From contig CALWZG010000053.1 of assembly GCA_944385965.1 (NCBI GenBank), positions 101,772-165,771 of the forward strand: 64,000 nt of DNA, read 5' to 3'. Below are positions 16,966-26,329 of the stretch, one piece after another. The notes under the pieces were generated by a model. The model had not been told where the DNA came from, did not search any database, and saw only the letters and a list, made by a program, of their open reading frames with translations. The position numbers and the translations under genes are program-made. Source of the stretch: an uncultured Anaerotruncus sp. GTDB taxonomy: Bacteria; Bacillota; Clostridia; Oscillospirales; Ruminococcaceae. Position 1 is the first letter of the stretch. Every line of letters starts with the position of its first letter.

Positions 16966-19900
16966 TCATTGTTTACAGACCACATTTTGCTCCCCTAATA
17001 TTTTTTTCAACTCCCGCTCAAGAACATCCCCATAAACCACCCATAAAGATTTAGATGCCAGATGATATTTCTTTGTATCCTGGAAATAGAAATAGACTGG
17101 TAAAAGAGTAGCCTGTCCGCTGTCTGACCAGAAAATAGACAGTAAATTTTTCACCTGTGCATATACTGGTGACTGATAGCTTTCCATTCTCAGGTAAAGA
17201 CCGATAGATTTCGTATTGGTTTTTCTGGTTGGCTCTGCATTTCCTTTACGAATGGCTTCAGGGGTGTAGTTTTCCGCCTCTTCCGGGGTGTACACCTGTT
17301 CTAAAATCAGCTTGGCGTCTTCTTCCTCCCGCATCGATACACGGCCTTTCATCATAACCACAGTACCTTCCAGCAGTTTCCCGGAAGATACACTCAATAC
17401 CTTGGGAAACACCAAACCTTCTAAACTGCCGCTGGTATCCTCCAGCTGCACAAAAGCCATCATATCTCCGCTTCGGGTTGTTTTCAGTTTTCGTCCACTA
17501 ACAATGGCAGCTACTAAGACCTCCGAGCCATCCATAATACCACTTCCCCGCTCTTCTGCCATCGTAATGTCTCCGATCAGGGAACAGCCATATTTTTGAA
17601 TCATATCACTGAATCGAGCCATTGGATGCCCACTGATATACAGTCCTGTGGTCTCCTTCTCAAAGCTTAACAGCTGGGATGGGGAAAGCTCCTCCACTTG
17701 AGGCAGGGTGTATTCCCTATGAGCCGCTGTCTCAGGAGTATCGAACAGATTCAGCTGCCCAGCAATGTTGCGTTTATTGGCGGTGTCTATATCCTCCAAA
17801 ATCGCTTCATAGCCCTTCAACATCTGATTGCGGTTTTTCCAGACACAATCCAAAGCCCCTGACTTAATCAGGCTTTCCAGCGCCCGCTTGTTCATCTCCT
17901 TACCATACATGCGGTCACAGAAATCAGAAAAGCTTTTAAAGGCACCATTTGCTTCCCGTTCAGTGATCAGTTCCCGGATAAAACCTCGTCCAATATTTTT
18001 TACCGCCAATAGTCCAAAACGAATATGCTGCCCACTTACAGTGAATCCCTCTCCGCTGATGTTTACATCTGGTGGAAGAACCTGGATGCCCATACGGTTA
18101 CATTCCCCTATATATTCGATAACCTTATCAGTATTATCTAAAACACTGGTCAACAGCGCCGCCATAAATTCTTGAGGATAGTGGCATTTCAGATAGGCAG
18201 TTTGGTAGGACACATAGGCGTAAGCTGCCGCATGGGATTTATTAAAGGCATACGAGGCGAAGGAGGACATTTCGTCAAATACCTGATTGGCGATTTCTAT
18301 TGGGACACTATTGCGCTGCGCACCTTCCAGGAAAGCCTCCCGCTCCTGCTCCATTACATCATGCTTCTTTTTGGACATGGCCCGCCGCACCAAATCCGCC
18401 CTGCCATAGGAAAAACCGCCCATAGAACGGCAAATCTGCATCACCTGCTCCTGATAAACAATGCAGCCGTTGGTGACTTCCAGAATTGGCTTTAAAAGGG
18501 GATGTTTATATTGTACCAGTTCCGGATTATGCCGGTTGCGGATATAAATAGGGATGGACTCCATTGGCCCTGGGCGGTAAAGAGAAATAACCGCGATTAA
18601 ATCCTCCAAAGAGGTAGGGCCTAACTGAGCCAAAACGTTTCGCATCCCGGCAGACTCGAACTGGAATACCCCAACACATTGGGCCTTAGCCATCATGGCG
18701 AAGGTCTCCTGATCCTCCAAAGAAATCTTATCAATGTCAAAATCAGGGTCTTTTTTTCTGGCTTCTCGCTGAGCGTAGTTGATTACCGTAAGGGTGCGCA
18801 GACCCAGAAAATCCATCTTGAGAAGGCCAAGTTCCTCCAAGGTAGTCATGGTAAACTGGGTGACCGGCATGGTCTCCTCGCTTTTGTACAGCGGCACATA
18901 GCTATCCACCGGGTCTCTGGTAATCACCACGCCAGCGGCATGTGTGGAAGCGTGTCTTGGCATCCCCTCAATCTTCCGGGCCATATCCAACAGCCGCTTT
19001 ACTTGGGGGTCCTCATCATATAAGGCTTTCAAGTCATGGGATACCCGAAGGGCCTTATCCAAAGTCATTTTCAGCTCGTTGGGAACCTGTTTCGCCACAG
19101 CGTCTACTTGCTGATAGGAAATTCCCAGTACTCGCCCCACATCCCGGATAGCGGCCCGGGCGGCCATAGTACCGAAGGTGATGATTTGGGCCACATGGTC
19201 CGCTCCATATCGCCGCACCACATAGTCTATGACCTCCTGACGCCGCTCGTAACAGAAATCCACATCAAAGTCAGGCATGCTCACCCGCTCTGGATTTAGG
19301 AATCGCTCAAACAGCAGGTTATAGCGAATGGGGTCGATGCTGGTAATACCAATGCAATAAGCGGCCAGGCTTCCAGCGCCGGAGCCTCTTCCGGGGCCCA
19401 CAGGAATCCCCTCACTGCGGGCGTAATTGATAAAATCAAATACAATCAGGTAATAGTCCACATACCCCATCTTGGTGATGACATCCAGTTCATACTCCAG
19501 CCGTTGGATGATAGATGGTTCTGGGGTCTGTCCATAATGCCGCCGCAAGCCTTCCCAGCAAAGTCGGGTAAAGTAAGCGGTATTTTCCTCCCCGTCAGGT
19601 GCGGTGAACAGTGGTAGCTTGGTTTTGCCAAACTCAAATTCTACCTGACAGCGCTGGGCAATTTTGACTGTATTCTCCAAAGCCTCAGGCCATGAGCTGA
19701 AAAGTTCCTCCATTTCCTCACGGCTCTTTATATAGAATTCTTCAGTCTCAAATTCCAAAGAACCTGGCTGGTCCACGGTGGTATTGGTTTGGATGCAGAT
19801 GAGGACATTCTGCATCTGAGCATCTTCTTTTTCAATATAGTGGGCGTCATTTGTGGCTACCAATCCCACACCAATTTCTTTCGCCAGTTTTACCAATCCC

Positions 19901-20463
19901 GGCAAGACCTGCTTTTGCAGCGGAATTCCATGGTCCTGAATCTCAATGTAATAATCCTCGGGTCCAAATAAATCACGATACCATAAAGCGGTTTCCTTGG
20001 CTTTTTCATAATCTCCCTGAGCCAGATACCGAGGCAGCTCCCCAGCCAAACAGGCGGAAAGACAAATCAGCCCGTCATGGTGCTGCTCCAATAGTTCCCG
20101 GTCAATACGGGGTTTGGAGTAAAAACCCTCCACAAAGCTTTGGGAAACTATTTTAATCAGATTTTGGTATCCCACATTGTTTTTGCACAGTAAAATCAGA
20201 TGATAGGGAGAAGAATCCACCTTATGCTGTTTATCGAATCGGGTGCGTGGGGCTACATAAACCTCGCAGCCAATGATGGGATTGATACCCGCTTTTTTAG
20301 CACACTTATAAAAATCAATAACCCCATACATAACCCCATGGTCGGTAATGGCTACGGCGGTTTGTCCCAGGGATTTTACCCGCTCCACCAGCCTGGGAAT
20401 TCGGCAGGCCCCATCCAGCAGGCTATATTCTGTGTGTACATGTAAATGGGCAAAATCGCTCAT
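16966..20463 (-). CDS. dnaE: DNA polymerase III alpha subunit DnaE
   Basis: DnaE is a replicative polymerase subunit; in Firmicutes with PolC it extends primers. The 1165-residue protein begins with a PHP domain (HLHVHTEYSLLDGACR). The polymerase palm has GPGRGSGAGSLAAYCIG near 360 and PDFDVDFCYERR near 403 with catalytic aspartates. A helix-hairpin-helix region and an OB-fold (SGRKLKTTRSGDMMAFVQLE) near 1010-1080 follow. Length fits the DnaE1 type. It is 32 bases after a small unknown gene and lies upstream of pfkA, an adjacency seen in other Firmicutes. Confidence 0.97.
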   Translation of the reverse strand: MSDFAHLHVHTEYSLLDGACRIPRLVERVKSLGQTAVAITDHGVMYGVIDFYKCAKKAGINPIIGCEVYVAPRTRFDKQHKVDSSPYHLILLCKNNVGYQNLIKIVSQSFVEGFYSKPRIDRELLEQHHDGLICLSACLAGELPRYLAQGDYEKAKETALWYRDLFGPEDYYIEIQDHGIPLQKQVLPGLVKLAKEIGVGLVATNDAHYIEKEDAQMQNVLICIQTNTTVDQPGSLEFETEEFYIKSREEMEELFSSWPEALENTVKIAQRCQVEFEFGKTKLPLFTAPDGEENTAYFTRLCWEGLRRHYGQTPEPSIIQRLEYELDVITKMGYVDYYLIVFDFINYARSEGIPVGPGRGSGAGSLAAYCIGITSIDPIRYNLLFERFLNPERVSMPDFDVDFCYERRQEVIDYVVRRYGADHVAQIITFGTMAARAAIRDVGRVLGISYQQVDAVAKQVPNELKMTLDKALRVSHDLKALYDEDPQVKRLLDMARKIEGMPRHASTHAAGVVITRDPVDSYVPLYKSEETMPVTQFTMTTLEELGLLKMDFLGLRTLTVINYAQREARKKDPDFDIDKISLEDQETFAMMAKAQCVGVFQFESAGMRNVLAQLGPTSLEDLIAVISLYRPGPMESIPIYIRNRHNPELVQYKHPLLKPILEVTNGCIVYQEQVMQICRSMGGFSYGRADLVRRAMSKKKHDVMEQEREAFLEGAQRNSVPIEIANQVFDEMSSFASYAFNKSHAAAYAYVSYQTAYLKCHYPQEFMAALLTSVLDNTDKVIEYIGECNRMGIQVLPPDVNISGEGFTVSGQHIRFGLLAVKNIGRGFIRELITEREANGAFKSFSDFCDRMYGKEMNKRALESLIKSGALDCVWKNRNQMLKGYEAILEDIDTANKRNIAGQLNLFDTPETAAHREYTLPQVEELSPSQLLSFEKETTGLYISGHPMARFSDMIQKYGCSLIGDITMAEERGSGIMDGSEVLVAAIVSGRKLKTTRSGDMMAFVQLEDTSGSLEGLVFPKVLSVSSGKLLEGTVVMMKGRVSMREEEDAKLILEQVYTPEEAENYTPEAIRKGNAEPTRKTNTKSIGLYLRMESYQSPVYAQVKNLLSIFWSDSGQATLLPVYFYFQDTKKYHLASKSLWVVYGDVLERELKKILGEQNVVCKQ

Positions 20464-20495
20464 GGAAGCTCCTCCTGATTCTTGTATCCGCTAAT

Positions 20496-20999
20496 TTAAA
20501 AAAACTTATCTGAACCTTGCAGCTGGGCTAATTCTGCAAATAATCTCTCAAACCGGGATAAAGAGAAATAGGTTTGGTTGCAGGAAAGAGAGAAAGATAG
20601 AGCCCCTGTAAGGGATGGTTTTTGATGATTGCGAAAAGTGCCTTCCACCAGCCCATATCCTTTTTGGTTAAAGTGAACCTTGAGAAAACTGTACTCCTTG
20701 GCACAATGGGACAGAACCGCCTCACCGGAAAGATTCTTTAAACAGTCCTGCAATGCTTGATAGAACTGGTATACTTCTCCAATTGTAAGCCAACAGCGAA
20801 ATTCAGCGTCAATTCCAGGTTCCTGAAAAAGGATTCCAAACTTCCCTGATATTCCACCCAAACGAATACTTTCTTCTGTTTGCCCCTCCTCTAAACCTAA
20901 AAAGCGGAGAAAAAAACAGCTCTGCCCTTCCTTTAACTCCAAAAGCGTATAAGGTAAAGGAAGGGCTGTATGTAGCGATACAAAATGAAAATTACTCAT
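20496..20999 (-). CDS. Unknown 167-residue protein
   Basis: I do not recognise this protein. It has no signal peptide or membrane segment. It looks mostly beta with one central helix: [19 protein letters not shown], then [18 protein letters not shown], a helix [16 protein letters not shown], and two further strand-rich parts. The arrangement of W-L-T, an alpha helix and a late strand recalls small WapI-like immunity-protein families, but this is only weak pattern similarity. Its start overlaps the end of the YbjQ-like gene by four bases (ATGA), so it belongs to the hprK-dnaE operon. Confidence 0.5.
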   Translation of the reverse strand: MSNFHFVSLHTALPLPYTLLELKEGQSCFFLRFLGLEEGQTEESIRLGGISGKFGILFQEPGIDAEFRCWLTIGEVYQFYQALQDCLKNLSGEAVLSHCAKEYSFLKVHFNQKGYGLVEGTFRNHQKPSLTGALSFSLSCNQTYFSLSRFERLFAELAQLQGSDKFF

Positions 21000-21316
21000 T
21001 CAAAAGACACTGCTGTTCCAGAAACTGTAACCATCAACATCCCGTTGTTAGCTCCAAGCACTTCATAGTCCACATCAATTCCTACAACTGCGTCAGCTCC
21101 CATTTGGGACGCCCGCTGCTCCAATTCACGCATCGCCTGTTCTCTGGCATCCAAAAGCTCCTGCTCATAGGTGTTGGACCGTCCGCCAAAAAAGTTGGTA
21201 AGACCAGCGGTAAAGTCCTTTACAAAATCCACACCGGAGATTACCTCTCCAAACACAACACCCTTGTATTCTCGAATCTTTTTTCCGTCTACGCTAGGGG
21301 TGGTGGTTAAAATCAT
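20996..21316 (-). CDS. YbjQ/DUF74 family protein
   Basis: This 106-residue protein fits the YbjQ family: [19 protein letters not shown] at the start, [17 protein letters not shown], the [21 protein letters not shown] helix and the strand [12 protein letters not shown]. (Motifs are given in pieces: [35 protein letters not shown].) The family is thought to be a pentameric heavy-metal-binding-like fold; its function is unsettled. The start chosen has GGAGGGA about eight bases upstream; the ATG two codons earlier sits too close. It follows whiA directly. Confidence 0.85.
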   Translation of the reverse strand: MILTTTPSVDGKKIREYKGVVFGEVISGVDFVKDFTAGLTNFFGGRSNTYEQELLDAREQAMRELEQRASQMGADAVVGIDVDYEVLGANNGMLMVTVSGTAVSFE

Positions 21317-21329
21317 GTTCATTCCCTCC

Positions 21330-22247
21330 TTAGATTTGTTTACGTAATGTTTGCGCGTATTCCAAAATACGTTTTAAACGGTGATTGACGCCAGACCTGG
21401 AAATTGGCTCGGACAGCGCCTCTCCCAATTCCCGCAGAGACATTTCAGGATTATCCAATCGCAGCGCCGCCAACTCCCGCAGCTCATCCGAAAGCTGTTC
21501 CAGTCCCCCATGAGCCTGAATATATCGAATACTCTCAATTTGAGCCATAGCCGCATCAATGGTTTTCCCGATATTGGCGGTCTCGCAATTGGTTTCCCGG
21601 TTGGCCTTATTGCGCACCGTTTTTATAATCTTTACCTCCATCATTTCTAAGGCGCATTTTGGTGCGCCAATATAAGTAAGCAAATCTTCCATCTGCTCAC
21701 TTTCCTTATAATAAAGGAGATAATCATTTCGGCGGGTCGTTTCTTTGGGCGGAAATAAAAGGGTCCCCAAAAGCGCTGACAATTCTTCCGCCAGATGTTG
21801 CTGGTGGATGATCAATTCCAGACGATACCCCTTTTCCGGGTTAGCCACCGCTCCACAGGCCAAAAAAGCACCACTGACAAAAGCGGGCAGTTCTTCCTCG
21901 CTTAAAAAGTCTCTTCGCAAACCACACTTCTCACCAGCCTTATATCCCAAATAGGATAGGATGGCGATTCGGTCCGCCAAAGCGTCCACTGTCACCACAA
22001 AAACACTTCGCCGATCCTGACGGGGCACCTCCCGCAGGGTAATGCTTCCCCCAAGTCCAATCAAATCGCTGATATTGTCCGCATACATCCGGGCCACCCT
22101 TCGGTTCTCTGTATGCAAAGCGATATTGTCCAATCCAAATTCTCTGCCGTACAGAAGCAGACCATAAGTCATGGCCCTTTTATATCGGCGGCACAGAACC
22201 CGATTTCCGCAGATTTCACTTTTTACCCGATAGGAAAAGGTTGCCAT
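21330..22247 (-). CDS. whiA: DNA-binding protein WhiA
   Basis: WhiA combines a degenerate LAGLIDADG homing-endonuclease fold with a C-terminal helix-turn-helix and binds DNA; in Firmicutes it affects cell division and chromosome segregation. The 305-residue protein starts with [13 protein letters not shown] and has [17 protein letters not shown] near 130. In the C-terminal part come [14 protein letters not shown] near 215, [19 protein letters not shown] near 258 and [13 protein letters not shown] near 285. It begins nine bases after rapZ; the gene usually found between them, yvcK/mgfK, is absent. Confidence 0.95.
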   Translation of the reverse strand: MATFSYRVKSEICGNRVLCRRYKRAMTYGLLLYGREFGLDNIALHTENRRVARMYADNISDLIGLGGSITLREVPRQDRRSVFVVTVDALADRIAILSYLGYKAGEKCGLRRDFLSEEELPAFVSGAFLACGAVANPEKGYRLELIIHQQHLAEELSALLGTLLFPPKETTRRNDYLLYYKESEQMEDLLTYIGAPKCALEMMEVKIIKTVRNKANRETNCETANIGKTIDAAMAQIESIRYIQAHGGLEQLSDELRELAALRLDNPEMSLRELGEALSEPISRSGVNHRLKRILEYAQTLRKQI

Positions 22248-22256
22248 TCTTTCTTC

Positions 22257-23123
22257 TTACCCCTTATGCCTAGAAATGTCCCGATGGGTTACTGTGTAAG
22301 GAATTTTTCGCTCCTTCATATGCTCCGCCAGAAGCTGAGCGAATACCACCGAGCGATGCTTTCCTCCGGTACATCCCATAGCGATATTCAGTTGGGTTTT
22401 CCCTTCCTCCCGATAGAGAGGAATCAAATAATCCAATAAATCTAACAATTTTGGAAGCAGGTCTTGGGCTTGTTTCCATTTGAGTACATACTCCCGAACT
22501 GGGGCATCCAGACCGGTCTGTGTTTTTAGCTCAGGCACATAGAAAGGATTCGGGAGACAACGGACATCAAATACCAAATCCGCATCTTTGGGAAGACCAT
22601 ATTTAAATCCAAAGGATTGGCAGTTCACCAGCATAGAACGGCTTTTATCCTCCAGAAAAATGCCAACGACCCGCTCCCGCAGCTGATTAACCGTGAGAAG
22701 GGTGGTATCAATCACATAGTCCGCCCGTTCCCTCACCTTTTTCAGCATCAGCCGCTCCTCAGCTACCGCCTCCTCCACAGATGGATGGGTTTCATCCATC
22801 AGAGGGTGTCTGCGTCTGGTTTCCTTATATCTTTGAATCAGCGCCGCATCGTCACAATCCAAAAACAGCACCCGCATTTGGGCGTCCCCTTCAGAAAACG
22901 CCAAAATTCCCTGAAAAATATCCCCAAAAATCTCCCGGCTTCTGGCATCTACCACCACGGCGATTTTTTCCACCTGTCCAGAGGCCTGAGCGCACATTTG
23001 GGTAAAAGAGCGCACCATTTTGGGCGGCAGGTTATCCACACAATAATAACCTATATCCTCCATGGCAGCAATGGCTCTGGATTTCCCTGCGCCGGACATT
23101 CCTGTTATAATCACAAATTCCAT
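22257..23123 (-). CDS. rapZ: RapZ/YvcJ nucleotide-binding protein
   Basis: RapZ family proteins bind nucleotides and, in E. coli, hand a small RNA to RNase E to control glucosamine-6-phosphate synthase. The 288-residue protein has the Walker A motif GMSGAGKSRAI near 8-18 and the conserved NLPPKMV near 33. The C-terminal half has SFGFKYGLPKDADLVFDVR near 170 and GCTGGKHRSVVFAQLLAEH near 255. Its own GTPase/ATPase role in Firmicutes (YvcJ) is less clear. It lies between murB and whiA, fitting a link between amino-sugar supply and wall synthesis. Confidence 0.95.
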   Translation of the reverse strand: MEFVIITGMSGAGKSRAIAAMEDIGYYCVDNLPPKMVRSFTQMCAQASGQVEKIAVVVDARSREIFGDIFQGILAFSEGDAQMRVLFLDCDDAALIQRYKETRRRHPLMDETHPSVEEAVAEERLMLKKVRERADYVIDTTLLTVNQLRERVVGIFLEDKSRSMLVNCQSFGFKYGLPKDADLVFDVRCLPNPFYVPELKTQTGLDAPVREYVLKWKQAQDLLPKLLDLLDYLIPLYREEGKTQLNIAMGCTGGKHRSVVFAQLLAEHMKERKIPYTVTHRDISRHKG

Positions 23124-23148
23124 TTTTTCTCCACCCCTTTCTGGTGGC

Positions 23149-24057
23149 TTATTCTAGGTATTGAACCTCACATTCCAGTTGGTATCCAGTCTGTTCCTTA
23201 ACTTTCTCCTGTATCTGACGAATCAGTTCCCGCACATCCTCACAGGTGGCGTGGTCGTAATTGATTACAAAGCCAGCATGTTTTTCACTGACCATGGCGC
23301 CCCCTACCCTAAGGCCTTTTAAGCCGCACTGGTCAATGAGAGCGGAAGCGTAATTGCCTTCCGGCCGCTTGAAGGTGCTGCCTGCGCTGGGATAGTCCAA
23401 AGGCTGCTTGGCAATCCGTCTAGCCTTCAAATCCCGCATTTTTTCCAAAATTTCCGCTTTATCCCCTTTGGACAATTGCAAGCAGGCAGCGGTAATCAGA
23501 AACTTTGGATGGCTTGTAAAAAAGCTTCTTCGATAAGAAAGCTCCAGCTTTTCTTTTTGCAAATGATGGAGCTGTCCTTCCTCGTCCAAATACTCCACCC
23601 ATTCCAGCACATCTTTCATCTCTCCGCCATAGGCCCCAGCATTCATAAAAATCGCTCCGCCCAAGCTTCCCGGAATCCCATAGGCAAATTCCAAACCGGT
23701 TAAGCCCTGTTTTTGGGCAAACACACAAACCGCTGTCAAACTAGCTCCGGACTGGCAGATGATTCGCTCTTCCTCCAGCCGCATACAAGCAGAATCTGGA
23801 TTAAAAGCCAATACAACTTGAGAAATTCCACGATCAGAAACCAACAAATCTGAACCTTTTCCAATAAATCGAACTGATAATTCCAACTGATGGGCTTTTC
23901 TCAAAACGGCTGCTGCTGTTTCCACATTCTCGGGAGATAGAAAAAGCCGAGCGGGTCCTCCGATTTTAAAGGTTGTATGATGGGACATGGGTTCCTGTAC
24001 CCGATACGGACAGCCAATTTGTTCACAATATTGGGCCAGTATATCAAATTGATCCAT
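23149..24057 (-). CDS. murB: UDP-N-acetylenolpyruvoylglucosamine reductase
   Basis: MurB reduces enolpyruvyl-UDP-GlcNAc to UDP-MurNAc with NADPH via bound FAD. The 302-residue protein has FKIGGPARLFL near 31, GKGSDLLVSDRG near 61, GIPGSLGGAIFMNAGAYGGE near 126-145 for FAD, and the catalytic serine in PSAGSTFKRPEG near 225. Near the C-terminus VSEKHAGFVINYDHAT is followed by an E-x-x-YL ending, so it is the type II length. It follows a GGGAGG site and precedes rapZ, which fits joint control of wall precursor supply. Confidence 0.96.
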   Translation of the reverse strand: MDQFDILAQYCEQIGCPYRVQEPMSHHTTFKIGGPARLFLSPENVETAAAVLRKAHQLELSVRFIGKGSDLLVSDRGISQVVLAFNPDSACMRLEEERIICQSGASLTAVCVFAQKQGLTGLEFAYGIPGSLGGAIFMNAGAYGGEMKDVLEWVEYLDEEGQLHHLQKEKLELSYRRSFFTSHPKFLITAACLQLSKGDKAEILEKMRDLKARRIAKQPLDYPSAGSTFKRPEGNYASALIDQCGLKGLRVGGAMVSEKHAGFVINYDHATCEDVRELIRQIQEKVKEQTGYQLECEVQYLE

Positions 24058-24069
24058 AAGGGCCTCCCA

Positions 24070-25029
24070 TTATTGAAATTGTTTTCCCAAAAGCGCTGCC
24101 CCGATGATACCAGCGTCATTGCCAAGCTCCGCTTTAAGAATCTGGGAGCAATTGGAAGGGTCATGGTTAAAACTGCGGGGATATGCTTTTTCCCGCACAG
24201 GAGCGAATAAGGTCTCCCCCTCCTTGCTGATTCCACCACCGATTACCACCGCCTGAGGCTGGAACAGGCTAATAATACCGCCTACCGCATAGGCGATATA
24301 GTCGGTATACTGTTCCACCACCGCTTTACCAGCAAGGTCTCCCTGACGCATAGCATCAAAAGAGGTGCGTCCATTCACTTTATCAAGACTGCCCTCCGCC
24401 AGTTCCCACATTTTAGATTTGGCATTCAGCTGCATCGCCTCTCTGGTTTGGCGGATGAGCGCAGAAACAGAACAATAGGCTTCTATGCAGCCTCGATTTC
24501 CACAGGTACAGGGAACTCCTTCATAAACCATCCCTAAATGACCCAACTCCGCTCCTTTATAGTTGAAGCCAGAATAAATTTTTCCATCAATGATGATTCC
24601 GCCGCCTACACCGGTTCCTAATGTAATCATAATAACAGAATCCAGTCCTTTGGCGGCTCCCGCCATCATTTCCCCATAGGCGGCGGCGTTGGCGTCATTT
24701 TCCAAAAATACCCGCTTGTTCAAGCGCTTGGAGATCAAATCGGCTAACGGGGTATCCCGAAACCCCAGATTGGCCGCCAATCCAACCACACCGGTTTTAG
24801 GGTTTACCGAACCAGGGGTCCCTACCCCAATCCATTCTATCTGGTCAGCAGTCAAGTTTGCCTTTTCAATGGCCTCTAAAGCGGCGGCAGCCATATCATC
24901 TGCGATTTCTTCCGCAGGATGAAACGCTTTGGTTTTACGACTGACCTGGCTGACCAGATGATATTCCTGGTCCACTACTCCCACTGCAATATTGGTTCCA
25001 CCTAAATCAATCCCCACATAATAACCCAT
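24070..25029 (-). CDS. glcK: ROK-family glucokinase
   Basis: The 319-residue sugar kinase phosphorylates glucose at the start of glycolysis. It shows the phosphate loop GIDLGGTNIAVGVV near 5-18, ENDANAAAYGE near 103, ITLGTGVGGGIIIDG near 123 and the ROK zinc motif CTCGNRGCIEAYCS near 170, with GGGISKEG near 265. The zinc-site and overall pattern match Firmicute glucokinases. The ATG nine bases after GGGAG is preferred to a GTG two codons earlier. It is in the same operon as HPr kinase, linking sugar kinase and catabolite control. Confidence 0.9.
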   Translation of the reverse strand: MGYYVGIDLGGTNIAVGVVDQEYHLVSQVSRKTKAFHPAEEIADDMAAAALEAIEKANLTADQIEWIGVGTPGSVNPKTGVVGLAANLGFRDTPLADLISKRLNKRVFLENDANAAAYGEMMAGAAKGLDSVIMITLGTGVGGGIIIDGKIYSGFNYKGAELGHLGMVYEGVPCTCGNRGCIEAYCSVSALIRQTREAMQLNAKSKMWELAEGSLDKVNGRTSFDAMRQGDLAGKAVVEQYTDYIAYAVGGIISLFQPQAVVIGGGISKEGETLFAPVREKAYPRSFNHDPSNCSQILKAELGNDAGIIGAALLGKQFQ

Positions 25030-25046
25030 AACCACACGCTCCCTTT

Positions 25047-25577
25047 TTAATGGTTTTCTGATTCACGATTACATAGATAACAGCCCCATACTGTCAAAAA
25101 GATGCCATGCTTTGGACATTTGGGAAACCCACGAAACACAGGGTCGCTTTCTTCCATTGCCTCCATCCATAGGGATAAGGCGTCAGGAGTTAAATCCTTC
25201 GTCTTTAACCGGCTTAACATTTTTCTGAACTTTTCAGTTCCAACACGTACAAAATCCAGATTGGGTGTAAAATCTAAACATTCCCATCCCAGATGCGCTT
25301 CTACACCATCCAGAACTCTCATAAAAAAGGATATTTGTTCCTGTAAATGGGGTATCTCCCAAGGCATCTCGCACAAATCAAATCCTACGGTCCCCGCTCC
25401 CAGTACAGATTGGTCTCGCTCCAACAGCCATACAATCAACCGCTTTTCCCCTTGGGTTTGGGCCAAGCGGCTTCCGCTCAGTCCCAAAACCGCCAGGAAC
25501 AAATCAGTGGCCCCATTGCTGAAACTAAGCCATTCTTCTTGTGGGGAATCCTTGGTTCTTCCAATGGTATTCGCCAT
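25047..25577 (-). CDS. Unknown protein with a C-terminal Cys-rich metal-site pattern
   Basis: I do not recognise this 176-residue protein. It begins with EEWLSFSNGATDLFLAVLGL and has the strand-rich GAGTVGFDLCEMPWEIPHL near 80. A helical middle follows, and the tail FPKCPKHGIFLTVWGCYLCN near 150-170 has the spacing C-x2-H and C-x2-C, as in a small zinc site. There is no signal peptide. It sits between a PHP phosphatase and glucokinase with short gaps, so a role near sugar metabolism or its control is possible but unproved. The start codon has only a weak ribosome site. Confidence 0.55.
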   Translation of the reverse strand: MANTIGRTKDSPQEEWLSFSNGATDLFLAVLGLSGSRLAQTQGEKRLIVWLLERDQSVLGAGTVGFDLCEMPWEIPHLQEQISFFMRVLDGVEAHLGWECLDFTPNLDFVRVGTEKFRKMLSRLKTKDLTPDALSLWMEAMEESDPVFRGFPKCPKHGIFLTVWGCYLCNRESENH

Positions 25578-25582
25578 CCTAC

Positions 25583-26326
25583 TTAATCAAAACTCTTCCC
25601 TGTTTTTTCTCTGGCTATGGACAAAAATCGCTCACGATCCAGATTTAAAATCAATTCTTCAGGGTAATCAATCTCCCGCAGCATATTCAATGCCTGATCC
25701 ACCTCGCCAATCTGGGTAAAAAAGTGGGCATCTGAGCTGCATACCACAGGTACATTATAATGTTTACACCATTGAGCGATTTCCCGGCAGTTTTCCAAAG
25801 TCCCAGGGCGACATGAGAAGGAATGGGCATTGATTTCCACAATCTTCCCATGTTTAGCGAACGCTTGGACTACCTTTTGGTGGTCAAAAGGATATCTGCT
25901 GTCCCCGCAATGCCCTATTACATCCACCAAAGGGTTCTCGGCAATGGCCAGCCAACCTTTGGTGCAATCTTCTTTGGAACCAGGCTCAATACAAACAATA
26001 TGATAAGAGGCAATCACCCAATCCAGTTTCTTTAAATATTCATCTGGAAGGTCCAGTTTTCCTTCATAGTCTAAAATGTTGACCTCGGCTCCCTTGAGAA
26101 TATTCACTCCTGCCAAACGGTCAGGCACCACATTCACAATATTTTTAAAAAACCAGTGATGGGGACCATCCTCCATAGCAGGGGCATGGTCAGTGAGGCA
26201 AAGAAATTCTATTCCCTTGGCGGCAGCCGCTTGAGCGTTTTCATACAAGGTACTGTATGCGTGTCCACAAGCTATGGTATGACAATGGGTTTCCGCAATA
26301 ACTGGCGCTTTTCTCATTTGCTCCAT
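25583..26326 (-). CDS. PHP-domain phosphatase (YcdX type)
   Basis: The 247-residue protein is a single PHP domain. Metal-binding motifs are ETHCHTIACGHAYST near 12-26, CLTDHAPAM near 43, a histidine in WVIASYHIV near 108, VIGHCGDSRYPF near 138, EINAHSF near 163 and SSDAHFFTQIG near 197. These trinuclear-zinc motifs fit the YcdX family of phosphatases, whose natural substrates are poorly known. It is four bases after hprK and has only a weak ribosome site, so coupling to hprK translation is likely. Confidence 0.88.
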   Translation of the reverse strand: MEQMRKAPVIAETHCHTIACGHAYSTLYENAQAAAAKGIEFLCLTDHAPAMEDGPHHWFFKNIVNVVPDRLAGVNILKGAEVNILDYEGKLDLPDEYLKKLDWVIASYHIVCIEPGSKEDCTKGWLAIAENPLVDVIGHCGDSRYPFDHQKVVQAFAKHGKIVEINAHSFSCRPGTLENCREIAQWCKHYNVPVVCSSDAHFFTQIGEVDQALNMLREIDYPEELILNLDRERFLSIAREKTGKSFD

Positions 26327-26329
26327 TTT

